This document shows, in pieces, positions 1-7,636 of a DNA stretch of 64,000 bases. The notes under the pieces were generated by a model. That model ran no database searches and was not told where the DNA came from. It saw nothing but the letters and a program-made list of their open reading frames with translations. The DNA is from Streptomyces fulvoviolaceus (lineage in GTDB: Bacteria; Actinomycetota; Actinomycetes; Streptomycetales; Streptomycetaceae): contig NZ_JOEY01000001.1 of assembly GCF_000718165.1 (NCBI RefSeq), positions 124,001 to 188,000 of the forward strand, in the 5' to 3' direction. Numbering within the stretch: the first letter of the stretch is position 1; each line of letters starts with the position of its first letter. The position numbers and the translations under genes are program-made.

Positions 1-553
1 GGCCGTCCGCCCCGAAGGCGTCGAGGTACTCCTGCCGCGGCCCCCCGGGCGGCGCCTGCCGCTGCCCCGGAAGGGTGGCCCCGGGCCCGGCCGGCCTGCC
101 GTACCCGGTCCCGCCCTGCCCGCTCAACTCACCCCAGCCACCCCCGGGTTCACGCTGCTGGGGATGCCCACCACGAGCCTGGGGGACACCACGGGCGGGG
201 GTGCCGTCGGGCAGCCGGGGAAAGCCGTGCGCGGGAGTCCCGTCCGGCAGCCGGGGAAAACCGCGTGCCGGAGTCCCGTCCGGCAGCCGGGGAAAGCCGT
301 GCGCGGGCGTACCGTCCGCCATGCGCGGCACCCCGCGGGCAGGCGTGCCGTCGGGAAAACGCGGCGCGCCCTGCCCCGGCGCCCCGTACCCAGGCATCCC
401 CCTCCCCGGCGCCGCCTGCCGCGCCGCCGGCGGAGGAACCGGTGCCCGCCCCCGGCCGGCCGCATCCTCATCGGCGCCCTTGGAAGCGCCCTTCGAACCA
501 CCCTTGCCGGCACCACTCTTGGGAGCCGGCCCACGTCGACTGTGGCGTCCCAC
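1..553 (-). CDS. DUF3152 domain protein, N-terminal part (cut by window edge)
   Basis: Reading the minus strand from a GTG at 553 gives an uninterrupted frame to the window edge, beginning V-G-R-H-S-R-R-G-P-A-P-K. A GGGAG ribosome site overlaps the stop of the upstream hydrolase, 8 bases before this GTG, so the two genes are probably co-transcribed. The visible 184 residues are a low-complexity Lys/Gly/Pro/Arg region, then five 12-residue repeats, then a Gly/Gln-rich stretch ending Q-E-Y-L-D-A-F-G-A-D-G. Actinobacterial DUF3152 proteins have this kind of disordered N-terminus before a secreted, possibly peptidase-like domain; that domain lies outside the window. The assignment rests on the N-terminal style and on neighbours matching the Rv3207c-Rv3211 group, so it is an inference. 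Confidence 0.72.
   Translation of the reverse strand, partial: MGRHSRRGPAPKSGAGKGGSKGASKGADEDAAGRGRAPVPPPAARQAAPGRGMPGYGAPGQGAPRFPDGTPARGVPRMADGTPAHGFPRLPDGTPARGFPRLPDGTPAHGFPRLPDGTPARGVPQARGGHPQQREPGGGWGELSGQGGTGYGRPAGPGATLPGQRQAPPGGPRQEYLDAFGADG
185..364 (-). repeat. Five tandem 36-bp coding repeats
   Basis: Five perfectly phased 36-bp units lie within the partial DUF3152 gene and encode variants of P-R-L-P-D-G-T-P-A-[RH]-G-[FV]. The central three units are nearly identical at DNA level, which suggests recent expansion. The unit length is a multiple of three, so copy-number change keeps the frame. Confidence 0.9.
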
Positions 554-561
554 GCCGCGCC

Positions 562-1584
562 TCAGCTCCCTGCGTTCGTGGAACCCGATGTACCGCCACC
601 GACACCGACAACTCCCGCCCCACCGCCGGAGACCTCCGCATCCGCGAGGAAGTCGCGGAACGCGCCCGCGACCGTCTCCGGGTACTCCATCATCGCGACG
701 TGCCCCGCCTCCGGCAGGGTGAGCAGGCGGGAGTCACGGAAGGTGCGGGCCGCCTTCTGGGCCATGCGGAAGCCGACGAGCTGGTCGCGGCCGCCGTAGA
801 CGAGAAGGGTCGGTGCGAGGACGCGCTCGGCCTGGCGCCACAGCGCGTGCTGGCCGCCCAGCGTGTACGCGTTCACGATGCCGCGCGCGGAGCGCGTCAT
901 CGCGTCCCAGAAGTACGGCAGTTGCAGCCGCCGTTCCATCTCCTCCACCGCGTGCTGGAACCCCTCGGGCGTCACCCGCCCGGGGTCGCCGTAGCACAGC
1001 GCGGTGACCCCGCGGACCCGCTGCTCGGCCGTCCACTCCTTGGTGAAACGGGTGAAGAGCGTGGCCACGCCGGGTACCGCCAGCAGCGCCGTGGGGACGG
1101 CGCTGCGCTGGACGCGGATCTCCGGCAGCGCGGGCGAGACGAGCGTGAGCGTGCGGACGAGATCGGGTCGCACCGCGGCCACGCGCGTGGTCACCGCGCC
1201 GCCGAGCGAGTTCCCGAAGAGGTGCACGGGCCCGCGGCCGGACGCGTCGAGAAAACGGATGACCGCGCGCGCGTGCCCCGTGACGGAGTAGTCGCCGTCG
1301 TCCGGCGGCGGGGAGTCGCCGAAGCCCGGCAGATCCACGGCCTCGCCGTCGATGGCGCCCTCCAGCTGGTGCATCAGCACCGACCAGTTCTGCGAGGAAC
1401 CTCCGAGGCCGTGGACGTACAACGCGGGCGGCAGTCCCTCGCGCGCGGGCGGTCTCGACCGCACCGTCAGCGTGATCCCCGGCAGTCCGACCGACCTCAG
1501 CCACTCGCCCTCCGCGACCCTGACGGGCGCCACCTTGGGAAGGACGTTGGCGGGCGGCACGAACGGCAGCTCGGTCGAAGACAT
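562..1584 (-). CDS. Alpha/beta hydrolase
   Basis: A 340-residue alpha/beta-hydrolase-fold protein. Seen directly: the oxyanion-hole H-G-L-G-G motif near residue 58, the nucleophile elbow G-N-S-L-G-G with Ser126, an acid in G-G-R-D-Q-L-V, and the catalytic His in A-G-H-V-A-M. The last 20 residues are Gly/Val-rich and look disordered. No signal peptide is apparent, so it is probably cytoplasmic. The substrate cannot be told from sequence; haloperoxidase/esterase-like enzymes share this layout. It is followed after 8 bases by the DUF3152 gene, suggesting one transcript. The ATG at 1584 starts a conserved-looking N-terminus. Confidence 0.9.
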   Translation of the reverse strand: MSSTELPFVPPANVLPKVAPVRVAEGEWLRSVGLPGITLTVRSRPPAREGLPPALYVHGLGGSSQNWSVLMHQLEGAIDGEAVDLPGFGDSPPPDDGDYSVTGHARAVIRFLDASGRGPVHLFGNSLGGAVTTRVAAVRPDLVRTLTLVSPALPEIRVQRSAVPTALLAVPGVATLFTRFTKEWTAEQRVRGVTALCYGDPGRVTPEGFQHAVEEMERRLQLPYFWDAMTRSARGIVNAYTLGGQHALWRQAERVLAPTLLVYGGRDQLVGFRMAQKAARTFRDSRLLTLPEAGHVAMMEYPETVAGAFRDFLADAEVSGGGAGVVGVGGGTSGSTNAGS

Positions 1585-1668
1585 GCGGCAATGTTACGAG
1601 ACGATCACGCAGTGATTCATGTGTTCGCCATCACAGACAGGCGTACGAATCAATACATGCGGATCAAC

Positions 1669-1744
1669 GCATACAGGCGATGCATACAGGACAAACAGGT
1701 GCGCGGATCAATGGCGTAGGAATCGGGTGTCTCCTAGGCTCGTA
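1669..1744 (+). promoter_or_regulatory. Possible promoter/operator upstream of the 72-residue gene
   Basis: An AT-richer intergenic patch holds two copies of GCATACAGG at 1669 and 1682 (13-bp phasing). They are followed by GGAAT at 1719-1723 and, 18 bases later, GTA at 1742, one base from the GGAAT-N18-GTT form used by SigR-like ECF sigma factors. It lies 62 bases before the next start. The match is imperfect. Confidence 0.3.
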
Positions 1745-1806
1745 CGCAGGGCACCCGCACGTGGCCCCCTGACTCACCCAGGGACGTTCTAGGAAGGGAG
1801 CCCGGC

Positions 1807-2025
1807 ATGGCCTACGACCCGACCGACCCCGAGTCCTTCGAGGAAGAGGACGGCCCCGTCGAACTCGACGTCGAAGCCCCGGAGGGCGACGCCGCCGAGC
1901 AGCACGCCGACATCGCCCCGAACCGCGACGACCCGCTGACCGGCGTCGATCCCGACCGGGCGAACGAGGCCGACCTCATCGAACAGGCCCGCGTCGTCTC
2001 GATCGACGAGGACGACTATCGGTGA
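1807..2025 (+). CDS. Small acidic protein of unknown function
   Basis: 72 residues, strongly acidic (many Asp/Glu, few basic residues), with no Cys, no membrane segment and no signal peptide. A strong GGAAGGGAG ribosome site precedes the ATG. The composition resembles a soluble, largely disordered protein. I do not recognise a domain. It stands alone between the hydrolase (divergent) and the TetR gene, with a possible ECF-type promoter upstream. Confidence 0.8.
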   Translation: MAYDPTDPESFEEEDGPVELDVEAPEGDAAEQHADIAPNRDDPLTGVDPDRANEADLIEQARVVSIDEDDYR

Positions 2026-2214
2026 CGCCCCCGGTGCACTCCTGAGCAGGAACGGGGCAGACGGTGCCCGCTACAACCCCGTTTGAAACCTTTGCGCGGC
2101 TTTCGTCACCGTCCGGTCCGTGAAATTCTGCGCTCGCACCGCGCACACCACGGTTACTGAAAAGTACGATGGCGGCGCGGCGCACACCGCATGTGGACGA
2201 CATTGGGAGGCGGC

Positions 2215-2856
2215 GTGACAGCCATCGAGCAGACAGAGGCGGCACGCCCGCGGGGCACACGCCTGCCGCGCCGTGCCCGACGGAACCAGCTGCTGGGCGC
2301 CGCGCAGGAAGTCTTCGTGGCACAGGGCTACCACGCGGCCGCGATGGACGACATCGCCGAGCGCGCCGGCGTCAGCAAGCCGGTGCTCTACCAGCACTTC
2401 CCCGGCAAGCTCGACCTCTACCTCGCCCTGCTGGACCAGCACTGCGAGTCACTGATCCAGTCCGTCCGTACGGCGCTCGCGTCAACGTCGGACAACAAGC
2501 AGCGCGTACGGGCGACCATGGACGCCTACTTCGCGTACGTCGAGGACGACGGCGGGGCCTTCCGTCTGGTCTTCGAGTCGGACCTGACGAACGAGCCGGC
2601 GGTCCGCGAGCGCGTCGACAAGGTCACCAACGAGTGCGCCGAGGCGATCTGCGAGGTCATCGCCGAGGACACCGGCCTCTCGCAGGCGGAGTCGATGCTG
2701 CTGGCCTCCGGACTCGGCGGGCTCGCACAGGTGGTGGCCCGTTCCTGGCTGCACAGCGACCGCAGCGTCCCGCGCGACCAGGCGGTCCAGCTGCTGACGT
2801 CTCTGGCGTGGCGGGGCATCGCCGGTTTCCCGCTGCACGGCACGGACCACCACTGA
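2215..2856 (+). CDS. TetR/AcrR family transcriptional regulator
   Basis: 213 residues from GTG 2215, which follows a good GGGAGG site; an upstream ATG at 2191 lacks one. The N-terminal helix-turn-helix is clear: R-R-N-Q-L-L-G-A-A-Q-E-V-F, then M-D-D-I-A-E-R-A-G-V-S-K-P-V-L-Y-Q-H-F and the K-L-D-L-Y segment. The C-terminal part is an all-helical ligand-binding/dimerisation domain. The downstream DUF3107 gene makes the pair resemble Rv3208-Rv3208A of M. tuberculosis. The ligand and targets are unknown. TetR regulators often control themselves and neighbours. Confidence 0.93.
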   Translation: MTAIEQTEAARPRGTRLPRRARRNQLLGAAQEVFVAQGYHAAAMDDIAERAGVSKPVLYQHFPGKLDLYLALLDQHCESLIQSVRTALASTSDNKQRVRATMDAYFAYVEDDGGAFRLVFESDLTNEPAVRERVDKVTNECAEAICEVIAEDTGLSQAESMLLASGLGGLAQVVARSWLHSDRSVPRDQAVQLLTSLAWRGIAGFPLHGTDHH

Positions 2857-2989
2857 CGGCCGTTTGTTCCCGTCCCCTGTTCGCTCCTGGCGTTCAGGGG
2901 CGGAGCATGCACGTCCCCTCACCGGGCTAATGTGTGCTGGTAAGGCGCGGCAGGTCGCGCACTTCACTGACCGTCGGAGGGACATAGTC

Positions 2990-3217
2990 GTGGAGGTCAA
3001 GATCGGCGTGCAGCACGCGCCCCGCGAGATCGTTCTGGAGAGCGGTCAGAGTGCCGAGGAGGTCGAGCGCGTGGTGGCCGAGGCGCTCGCCGGAAAGACG
3101 GCACTGCTGAGCCTCACGGACGAGCACGGCCGCAAGGTCCTGGTCCCGGCGGACCGCCTCGCGTACGTCGAGCTCGGTGAGCCGGCCCCGCGCAAGGTCG
3201 GCTTCGGCGCGCTGTAG
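2990..3217 (+). CDS. DUF3107 family protein
   Basis: 75 residues starting at GTG 2990 (E-V-K-I-G-V-Q-H-A-P-R-E-I), with a CGGAGGGAC ribosome site just upstream. It contains the family pattern E-S-G-Q-S-A-E-E-V and ends V-G-F-G-A-L, as in the small actinobacterial DUF3107 proteins typified by Rv3208A/TB9.4. The function is not established. It follows the TetR gene on the same strand and is closed by a strong hairpin with a T-run. Confidence 0.88.
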   Translation: MEVKIGVQHAPREIVLESGQSAEEVERVVAEALAGKTALLSLTDEHGRKVLVPADRLAYVELGEPAPRKVGFGAL

Positions 3218-3223
3218 GCAGAT

Positions 3224-3292
3224 GCATGCGAGAGGGGCCCGGCGACTTCTGGTCGCCGGGCCCCTCTCGCATGCTGTCCGCAAGATTTTTTT
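3224..3292 (+). terminator. Rho-independent terminator
   Basis: A perfect 23-bp stem with a 4-base loop spans 3224-3274 (GCATGCGAGAGGGGCCCGGC and complement). A run of seven T follows at 3286-3292. A true T-run is uncommon for this GC-rich genome, which makes this one of the clearest terminators here. Confidence 0.93.
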
Positions 3293-3401
3293 CTCCACAT
3301 ATGGAGCACAAGGCCCGCACAGAGGAGGATTGCATTCCGCAGGTCACGGGTATGACGGGCTACGACCGTGATGCGCAGTGTGGCCGTGTGGGAGGGACCC
3401 C

Positions 3402-3674
3402 ATGATGTTGATCGAAGCGCTCGGCTCCGCTCTGCTCGGTCTTGTGCTGGCAGGGGCGGCGGTGCACCGGCTCTCGCACCGGCTGCCCGTCCGTTCCCTG
3501 GTGCTGGCGACCGGCGTCGCCGGAGCCCTCTTCGGCGCCTTCGTGACCCACAGCGCGCTGGGCTCCGGCAACATCCTGCTGAACCTCATCGGGGCGACGA
3601 TCGTCTCCGTGGCCTCGCTGTCCCTGCTGCTGCGCCCCGCGGGAAGACTCCGCCGTAGGTCGGCACCGGCGTAG
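3402..3674 (+). CDS. Small integral membrane protein
   Basis: 90 residues with three hydrophobic segments (about residues 4-20, 28-47 and 55-75) and a basic C-terminal tail G-R-L-R-R-R-S, pointing to an inner-membrane protein with a cytoplasmic tail. A G-V-A-G-A-L-F-G-A-F stretch and L-I-G-A-T-I-V-S resemble the Gly-rich helices of GlsB/YeaQ/YmgE transglycosylase-associated proteins, but this is only a resemblance. GGGAGGGA lies 4-5 bases before ATG 3402; ATG 3405 is also possible. Confidence 0.75.
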   Translation: MMLIEALGSALLGLVLAGAAVHRLSHRLPVRSLVLATGVAGALFGAFVTHSALGSGNILLNLIGATIVSVASLSLLLRPAGRLRRRSAPA

Positions 3675-3711
3675 AACCTGACAGTCCAACGCCCTTGGGG
3701 GCAGCGCCCAA

Positions 3712-3775
3712 AGGGGCGCGGGGCTGTGTTGAATTTGCGGCTACCGCCGCGTGGGCGCGACAAGCCCCCGCAGCC
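3712..3775. repeat. Dispersed Streptomyces intergenic repeat, copy 1
   Basis: GGGGCGCGGGGCTGTGTTGAATTTGCGGCTACCGCCGCGTGGGCGCGAC-like sequence in the gap between two convergent genes. Related copies occur at 11650, 28252 and 38061. The internal GCGGC-N3-GCCGC can fold, so it may act as a bidirectional terminator. Confidence 0.7.
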
Positions 3776-3831
3776 CCGCAGCCCCGCAGCCCCGCAGCCG
3801 CGAGTCAACCGCAAGCACCCCCCACGGAGCG

Positions 3832-4614
3832 CTACGCAGCCAACCCCAGCGCAGCCATCCGCTTCGTGTGCGCCTCGGTGATCCGGGAGAACATCCGCCC
3901 GACCTCCGCAAGGTCGAACCCGTCCGCGACGCCGCCCACCAGCATCGTCGACAGCGCGTCCCGGTCCGCGACCACGCGCTGGGACTGCGACAGGGCCTCG
4001 CCCATCAGCCGTCGCGCCCACAGTGCGAGCCGCCCGCCCACGCGCGGGTCCGCGTCGATCGCCGCCCGCACCTTCTCGACGGCGAAGCCGGCGTGCCCGG
4101 TGTCGTCGAGGACGGCCAGCACGAGCTCGCGGGTGTCCGTGTCCAGGCGGGCCGCGACCTCACGGTAGAAGTCACTGGCGATCGAGTCGCCGACGTACGC
4201 CTTGACGAGCCCCTCCAGCCAGTCCGAGGGCGCCGTCTGCTTGTGGAAGCCGTCGAGCGCGGCGACGAACGGCTCCATGGCCTGCGTCGGCTCGGCGCCG
4301 ATCTCGGTCAGCCGGTCGCGCAGCTTCTCGTAGTGGTGGAACTCGGCCGACGCCATCTTCGCCAGCTCCGCCTTGTCCGCCAGCGTCGGCGCCAGCTTGG
4401 CGTCCTCCGCGAGCCGCTCGAAGGCCGCCAACTCGCCGTACGCCAGCGCACCGAGCAGGTCCACGACCGCGGCCCGGTACTGCGGATCGGCGGAGGCCTT
4501 CGCCCAGTCCTGGGCGGCGACTCCGGTCTGTGGGGCGGGTGCGGCGGCTTCGACGGGCTCCGCGGCTGCGCCGGGCGTCTCCGAGGCGTTGTCAGGCTTG
4601 TCAGAGGTCGTCAT
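3832..4614 (-). CDS. Ferritin-like fold protein
   Basis: 260 residues from ATG 4614 (M-T-T-S-D-K-P). The first 45 residues are Ala/Pro/Glu-rich and disordered. The rest is helical and carries carboxylate-bridged di-iron type residues: G-E-L-A-A-F-E-R near residue 70, the E-F-H-H-Y-E helix near 100, Y-R-E-V-A and D-D-T-G-H in the later helices. This matches the MiaE-like/ferritin_2 arrangement conserved in actinobacteria beside the RhlE helicase (Rv3210c-like). The role is unknown; iron-dependent oxidase or hydroxylase activity is an inference. It is divergent from the helicase. An in-frame GTG at 4622 is an alternative start. Confidence 0.82.
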   Translation of the reverse strand: MTTSDKPDNASETPGAAAEPVEAAAPAPQTGVAAQDWAKASADPQYRAAVVDLLGALAYGELAAFERLAEDAKLAPTLADKAELAKMASAEFHHYEKLRDRLTEIGAEPTQAMEPFVAALDGFHKQTAPSDWLEGLVKAYVGDSIASDFYREVAARLDTDTRELVLAVLDDTGHAGFAVEKVRAAIDADPRVGGRLALWARRLMGEALSQSQRVVADRDALSTMLVGGVADGFDLAEVGRMFSRITEAHTKRMAALGLAA

Positions 4615-5003
4615 GAAGCGCACAATAGCCCGCCCACCGCACGCCGGAAGTCCCTGGTCAATGACTGTGACGACGGCTACGTGACCAATTCGGCCATCGC
4701 ATGTGCGCGTTTCCGGGGTATGGTGGTAATGCGCCTGCTGAGTACTTAGTAGTACCTCGACAGGCCGCACGTATGAGGATGCCCGGTCGGTGGCCCGATC
4801 GGCTCCGACCCGACAGCCCTCCTTTATCCGTACGGCACAGTGCGTACGGAATCCCGAGGGGGACCCTCAGCGGTTCGAGCGCTAGAGCGTCGGCAGCGGT
4901 CCCGTGCCCTACGGCCAGCCCGTAAGGCAGCCGACGTCCCCGGCACGGTCCTGACACGACCCCCGCGCTCGCCTCGCGCCGCGTACACAGAAGAGGCAGC
5001 ACC
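4615..5003. promoter_or_regulatory. Divergent promoter region and long leader of the helicase gene
   Basis: 389 bases between divergent genes. It contains an AT-richer patch around 4730-4760 with GTACTTAGTAGTAC dyad symmetry, and a perfect 8-bp inverted repeat TCCGTACG-N8-CGTACGGA at 4827-4850. The helicase start lies about 150 bases beyond that hairpin, so a long structured 5' leader is likely, as is common for RNA-helicase genes under cold or autogenous control. No other gene is seen. Confidence 0.45.
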
Positions 5004-7514
5004 CTGACTACGACTTTCCGCGATCTCGGCATTCTCACCGAGACGGCCGAGGCCCTTGAGGCCGTCGGCATCATCAACCCGTTCCCCATCCAGGAGATGA
5101 CGCTCCCCGTCGCCCTTTCCGGCACGGACGTCATCGGCCAGGCCAAGACCGGCACCGGCAAGACGCTGGGCTTCGGCCTTCCGATCCTCGAGCGCGTCAC
5201 CGTCCCCGCCGACGTCGAGGCCGGCCGCGCGAAGCCCGAGGCGCTCACCGACGCCCCGCAGGCGCTCGTCGTCGTCCCGACGCGTGAGCTGTGTCAGCAG
5301 GTCACCAACGACCTGCTCACCGCGGGCAAGGTCCGTAACGTACGCGTTCTCGCCATCTACGGCGGCCGGGCCTACGAGCCGCAGGTCGAGGCCCTCAAGA
5401 AGGGCATCGACGTCGTCGTCGGCACCCCGGGCCGACTGCTGGACCTCGCGGGCCAGAAGAAGCTCGACCTCAAGCACATCAGGGCGCTCGTCCTCGACGA
5501 GGCCGACGAGATGCTCGACCTGGGCTTCCTGCCCGACGTCGAGAAGATCATCAACCTGCTGCCGGCCAAGCGCCAGACCATGCTGTTCTCGGCGACCATG
5601 CCGGGCGCGGTCATCGGCCTCGCGCGCCGCTACATGTCGCAGCCCACGCACATCCGCGCCACGGCGCCGGACGACTCGGGCACCACGGTCGCGAACACCG
5701 CGCAGTTCGTCTACCGCGCGCACAACATGGACAAGCCCGAGATGGTCTCGCGCATCCTCCAGGCCGACGGCCGCGGTCTGGCGATGGTCTTCTGCCGTAC
5801 CAAGCGCACCGCGGCCGACCTCGCCGACCAGCTCAAGCAGCGCGGCTTCGCCTCCGGCGCGGTCCACGGCGACCTCGGCCAGGGCGCCCGCGAGCAGGCG
5901 CTGCGCGCCTTCCGCAACGGCAAGGTGGACGTCCTCGTCTGCACCGACGTCGCTGCCCGTGGCATCGACGTCGAGGGCGTGACCCACGTCATCAACTACC
6001 AGTCTCCCGAAGAGGAGAAGACGTACCTGCACCGCATCGGCCGTACCGGCCGCGCGGGTGCCAAGGGCATCGCGATCACGCTCGTCGACTGGGACGACAT
6101 CCCGCGCTGGCAGCTCATCAACAAGGCGCTGGAGCTCAACTTCAACGACCCGCCGGAGACGTACTCCACCTCCCCGCACTTCTACGAGGAGTTGAACATC
6201 CCCGCGGGCACCAAGGGTGTCCTGCCCCGCTCGGAGCGCACCCGCGCCGGGCTGGAGGCGGAGGAGCTCGAGGACCTGGGCGAGCCGGGCGGCCGCAATG
6301 CACGCGGTCGCGGCGACCGCAGCGACCGGGGCAGTCGTGGTGGCCGCGACAGTCGTGGTGGCAGGGACGGTCGCGGCGGCAGGGACGAGTCCCGTCCCGC
6401 CGACGGCGAGCGCGCGGACCGTACGCCGCGCCGCCGCCGTCGTACCCGCAACGGAACCCCGCTGGACGCGACGACCACCACCGAGGCGGTCGCACCGGAG
6501 GAGACCACCGCGGCGGAGGACGCCACCGCGACCCGCACCCCGCGCCGCCGTCGCCGCACCCGCTCCGCAGCTTCCGAGTCGGTGCCGGCCACGGCACCGG
6601 TCTCGACCGAGCCGGTGGTGACGGAGGCCGCCGAGGCCGCCGTGGCGACTTCGGAGGGTACGTCCCTCGACGCCGCGGAGACCCCGGAGAAGCCGCGTCG
6701 CCGCCGTACCCGCAAGACCGCGGAGACCACAGAGGTCACGGAGTCCGTGGCCGCGCCGGTGACGGTCGTCGAGACCGCTCCGGAGGCGCCCGAGGCTCCG
6801 GCCGCCAAGCCCCGTCGTACCCGCAAGGCCGCGGCTGCCGCTCCGGCCGCCGAAGCCGCCGTCGACACCGCCGAGGCTGCGGAGGCCAAGCCGCGTCGCC
6901 GGACCCGCAAGGCCACGGTCGCCGCGGAGGCCCCGGTCGCCGCGGAGGCTGCCGTCGATACGGCAGAAGCCGCTGAGGCCAAGCCGCGTCGCACCCGCAA
7001 GACCGCGGCCGCCGCTGCGGCCGAGGCCGCCGTCGACACCGCCGAGGGCGTGGAGGCCAAGCCGCGTCGCCGTACGCGCAAGGTCGCCGAGCCCGCCGTG
7101 ACCGCCGACATCCCGGCCCAGGCCGACCAGGAGCCGGAGGCCGCCAAGCCGCGTCGTACCCGGAAGACCGCGGCTGCCGTCGCGGCCGAGGCCGCCGTGG
7201 ACACCGCGGAGGGTACGGCGGCCAAGCCGCGCCGCACCCGCAAGACCGCGGCCGCCGCTCCGGCCGAAACTGCCGTCGACACCGCCGAGGCCACGGAGGC
7301 CAAGCCGCGTCGCCGGACCCGCAAGGTCGCCGAGCCCGCCGTGGTGGCGGAGACGGCGGAAGCCGCCGAGGCCAAGCCGCGCCGCACCCGCAAGACCGCG
7401 GTGAAGAAGACGGCCGAGGCCGCCGACATCCCGGCCCAGGCCGACCAGGAGCCGGAGGCCGCACCGCGGCGCCGGACCCGTAAGGCGGCGGCAGCGAAGC
7501 CCTCGGAGAGCTGA
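5004..7514 (+). CDS. DEAD-box ATP-dependent RNA helicase with repetitive basic tail
   Basis: About 836 residues. The Q motif (F-R-D-L-G-I then P-F-P-I-Q) lies upstream of the first ATG (5097). The frame is open back to a stop at 4923 with no ATG, GTG or TTG, so CTG 5004 (then T-T-T-F-R-D) behind an AGAGG site is the best start. Core motifs: A-K-T-G-T-G-K-T (47-54), P-T-R-E-L, T-P-G-R, D-E-A-D (165-168), S-A-T, A-R-G-I-D and H-R-I-G-R-T-G-R. After about residue 410 come an Arg/Gly/Asp-rich patch and then a long Ala/Glu-rich tail with about ten K-P-R-R-(R)-T-R-K units. The tail is presumably an RNA-binding platform. This RhlE-like family unwinds RNA during ribosome assembly and decay. Confidence 0.93.
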   Translation: MTTTFRDLGILTETAEALEAVGIINPFPIQEMTLPVALSGTDVIGQAKTGTGKTLGFGLPILERVTVPADVEAGRAKPEALTDAPQALVVVPTRELCQQVTNDLLTAGKVRNVRVLAIYGGRAYEPQVEALKKGIDVVVGTPGRLLDLAGQKKLDLKHIRALVLDEADEMLDLGFLPDVEKIINLLPAKRQTMLFSATMPGAVIGLARRYMSQPTHIRATAPDDSGTTVANTAQFVYRAHNMDKPEMVSRILQADGRGLAMVFCRTKRTAADLADQLKQRGFASGAVHGDLGQGAREQALRAFRNGKVDVLVCTDVAARGIDVEGVTHVINYQSPEEEKTYLHRIGRTGRAGAKGIAITLVDWDDIPRWQLINKALELNFNDPPETYSTSPHFYEELNIPAGTKGVLPRSERTRAGLEAEELEDLGEPGGRNARGRGDRSDRGSRGGRDSRGGRDGRGGRDESRPADGERADRTPRRRRRTRNGTPLDATTTTEAVAPEETTAAEDATATRTPRRRRRTRSAASESVPATAPVSTEPVVTEAAEAAVATSEGTSLDAAETPEKPRRRRTRKTAETTEVTESVAAPVTVVETAPEAPEAPAAKPRRTRKAAAAAPAAEAAVDTAEAAEAKPRRRTRKATVAAEAPVAAEAAVDTAEAAEAKPRRTRKTAAAAAAEAAVDTAEGVEAKPRRRTRKVAEPAVTADIPAQADQEPEAAKPRRTRKTAAAVAAEAAVDTAEGTAAKPRRTRKTAAAAPAETAVDTAEATEAKPRRRTRKVAEPAVVAETAEAAEAKPRRTRKTAVKKTAEAADIPAQADQEPEAAPRRRTRKAAAAKPSES
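6690..7500 (+). repeat. Degenerate K-P-R-R-T-R-K repeats in the helicase tail
   Basis: Roughly ten units of the form (A-A-V-D-T-A-E-x-x-E)-A-K-P-R-R-(R)-T-R-K with 20-40 residue spacing. Several are nearly identical at DNA level, indicating expansion by unequal exchange. They alternate acidic/Ala-rich linkers with basic clusters, as in histone-H1-like tails. Two shorter R-R-R-R-R-T-R clusters precede them near 6430 and 6550. Confidence 0.85.
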
Positions 7515-7523
7515 TCTCCCGTA

Positions 7524-7567
7524 CGCCGACGGCCCGGCCCACCTCGTGTGGGGCCGGGCCGTCGGCG
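7524..7567 (+). terminator. Terminator hairpin after the helicase gene
   Basis: CGCCGACGGCCCGGCCC pairs with GGGCCGGGCCGTCGGCG across a 10-base loop, 10 bases after the helicase stop. There is no T-run. Confidence 0.85.
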
Positions 7568-7636
7568 TTCCCGGACGGTTTCCCCGCCCCGCCGGACGTT
7601 CGTGCCCCGGTAACCCTCACCCGATAGCCTCCCCCC

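Noticed and set aside
185..364. CRISPR array
   Set aside because: Repeats are contiguous 36-bp coding units without spacers and keep the reading frame.
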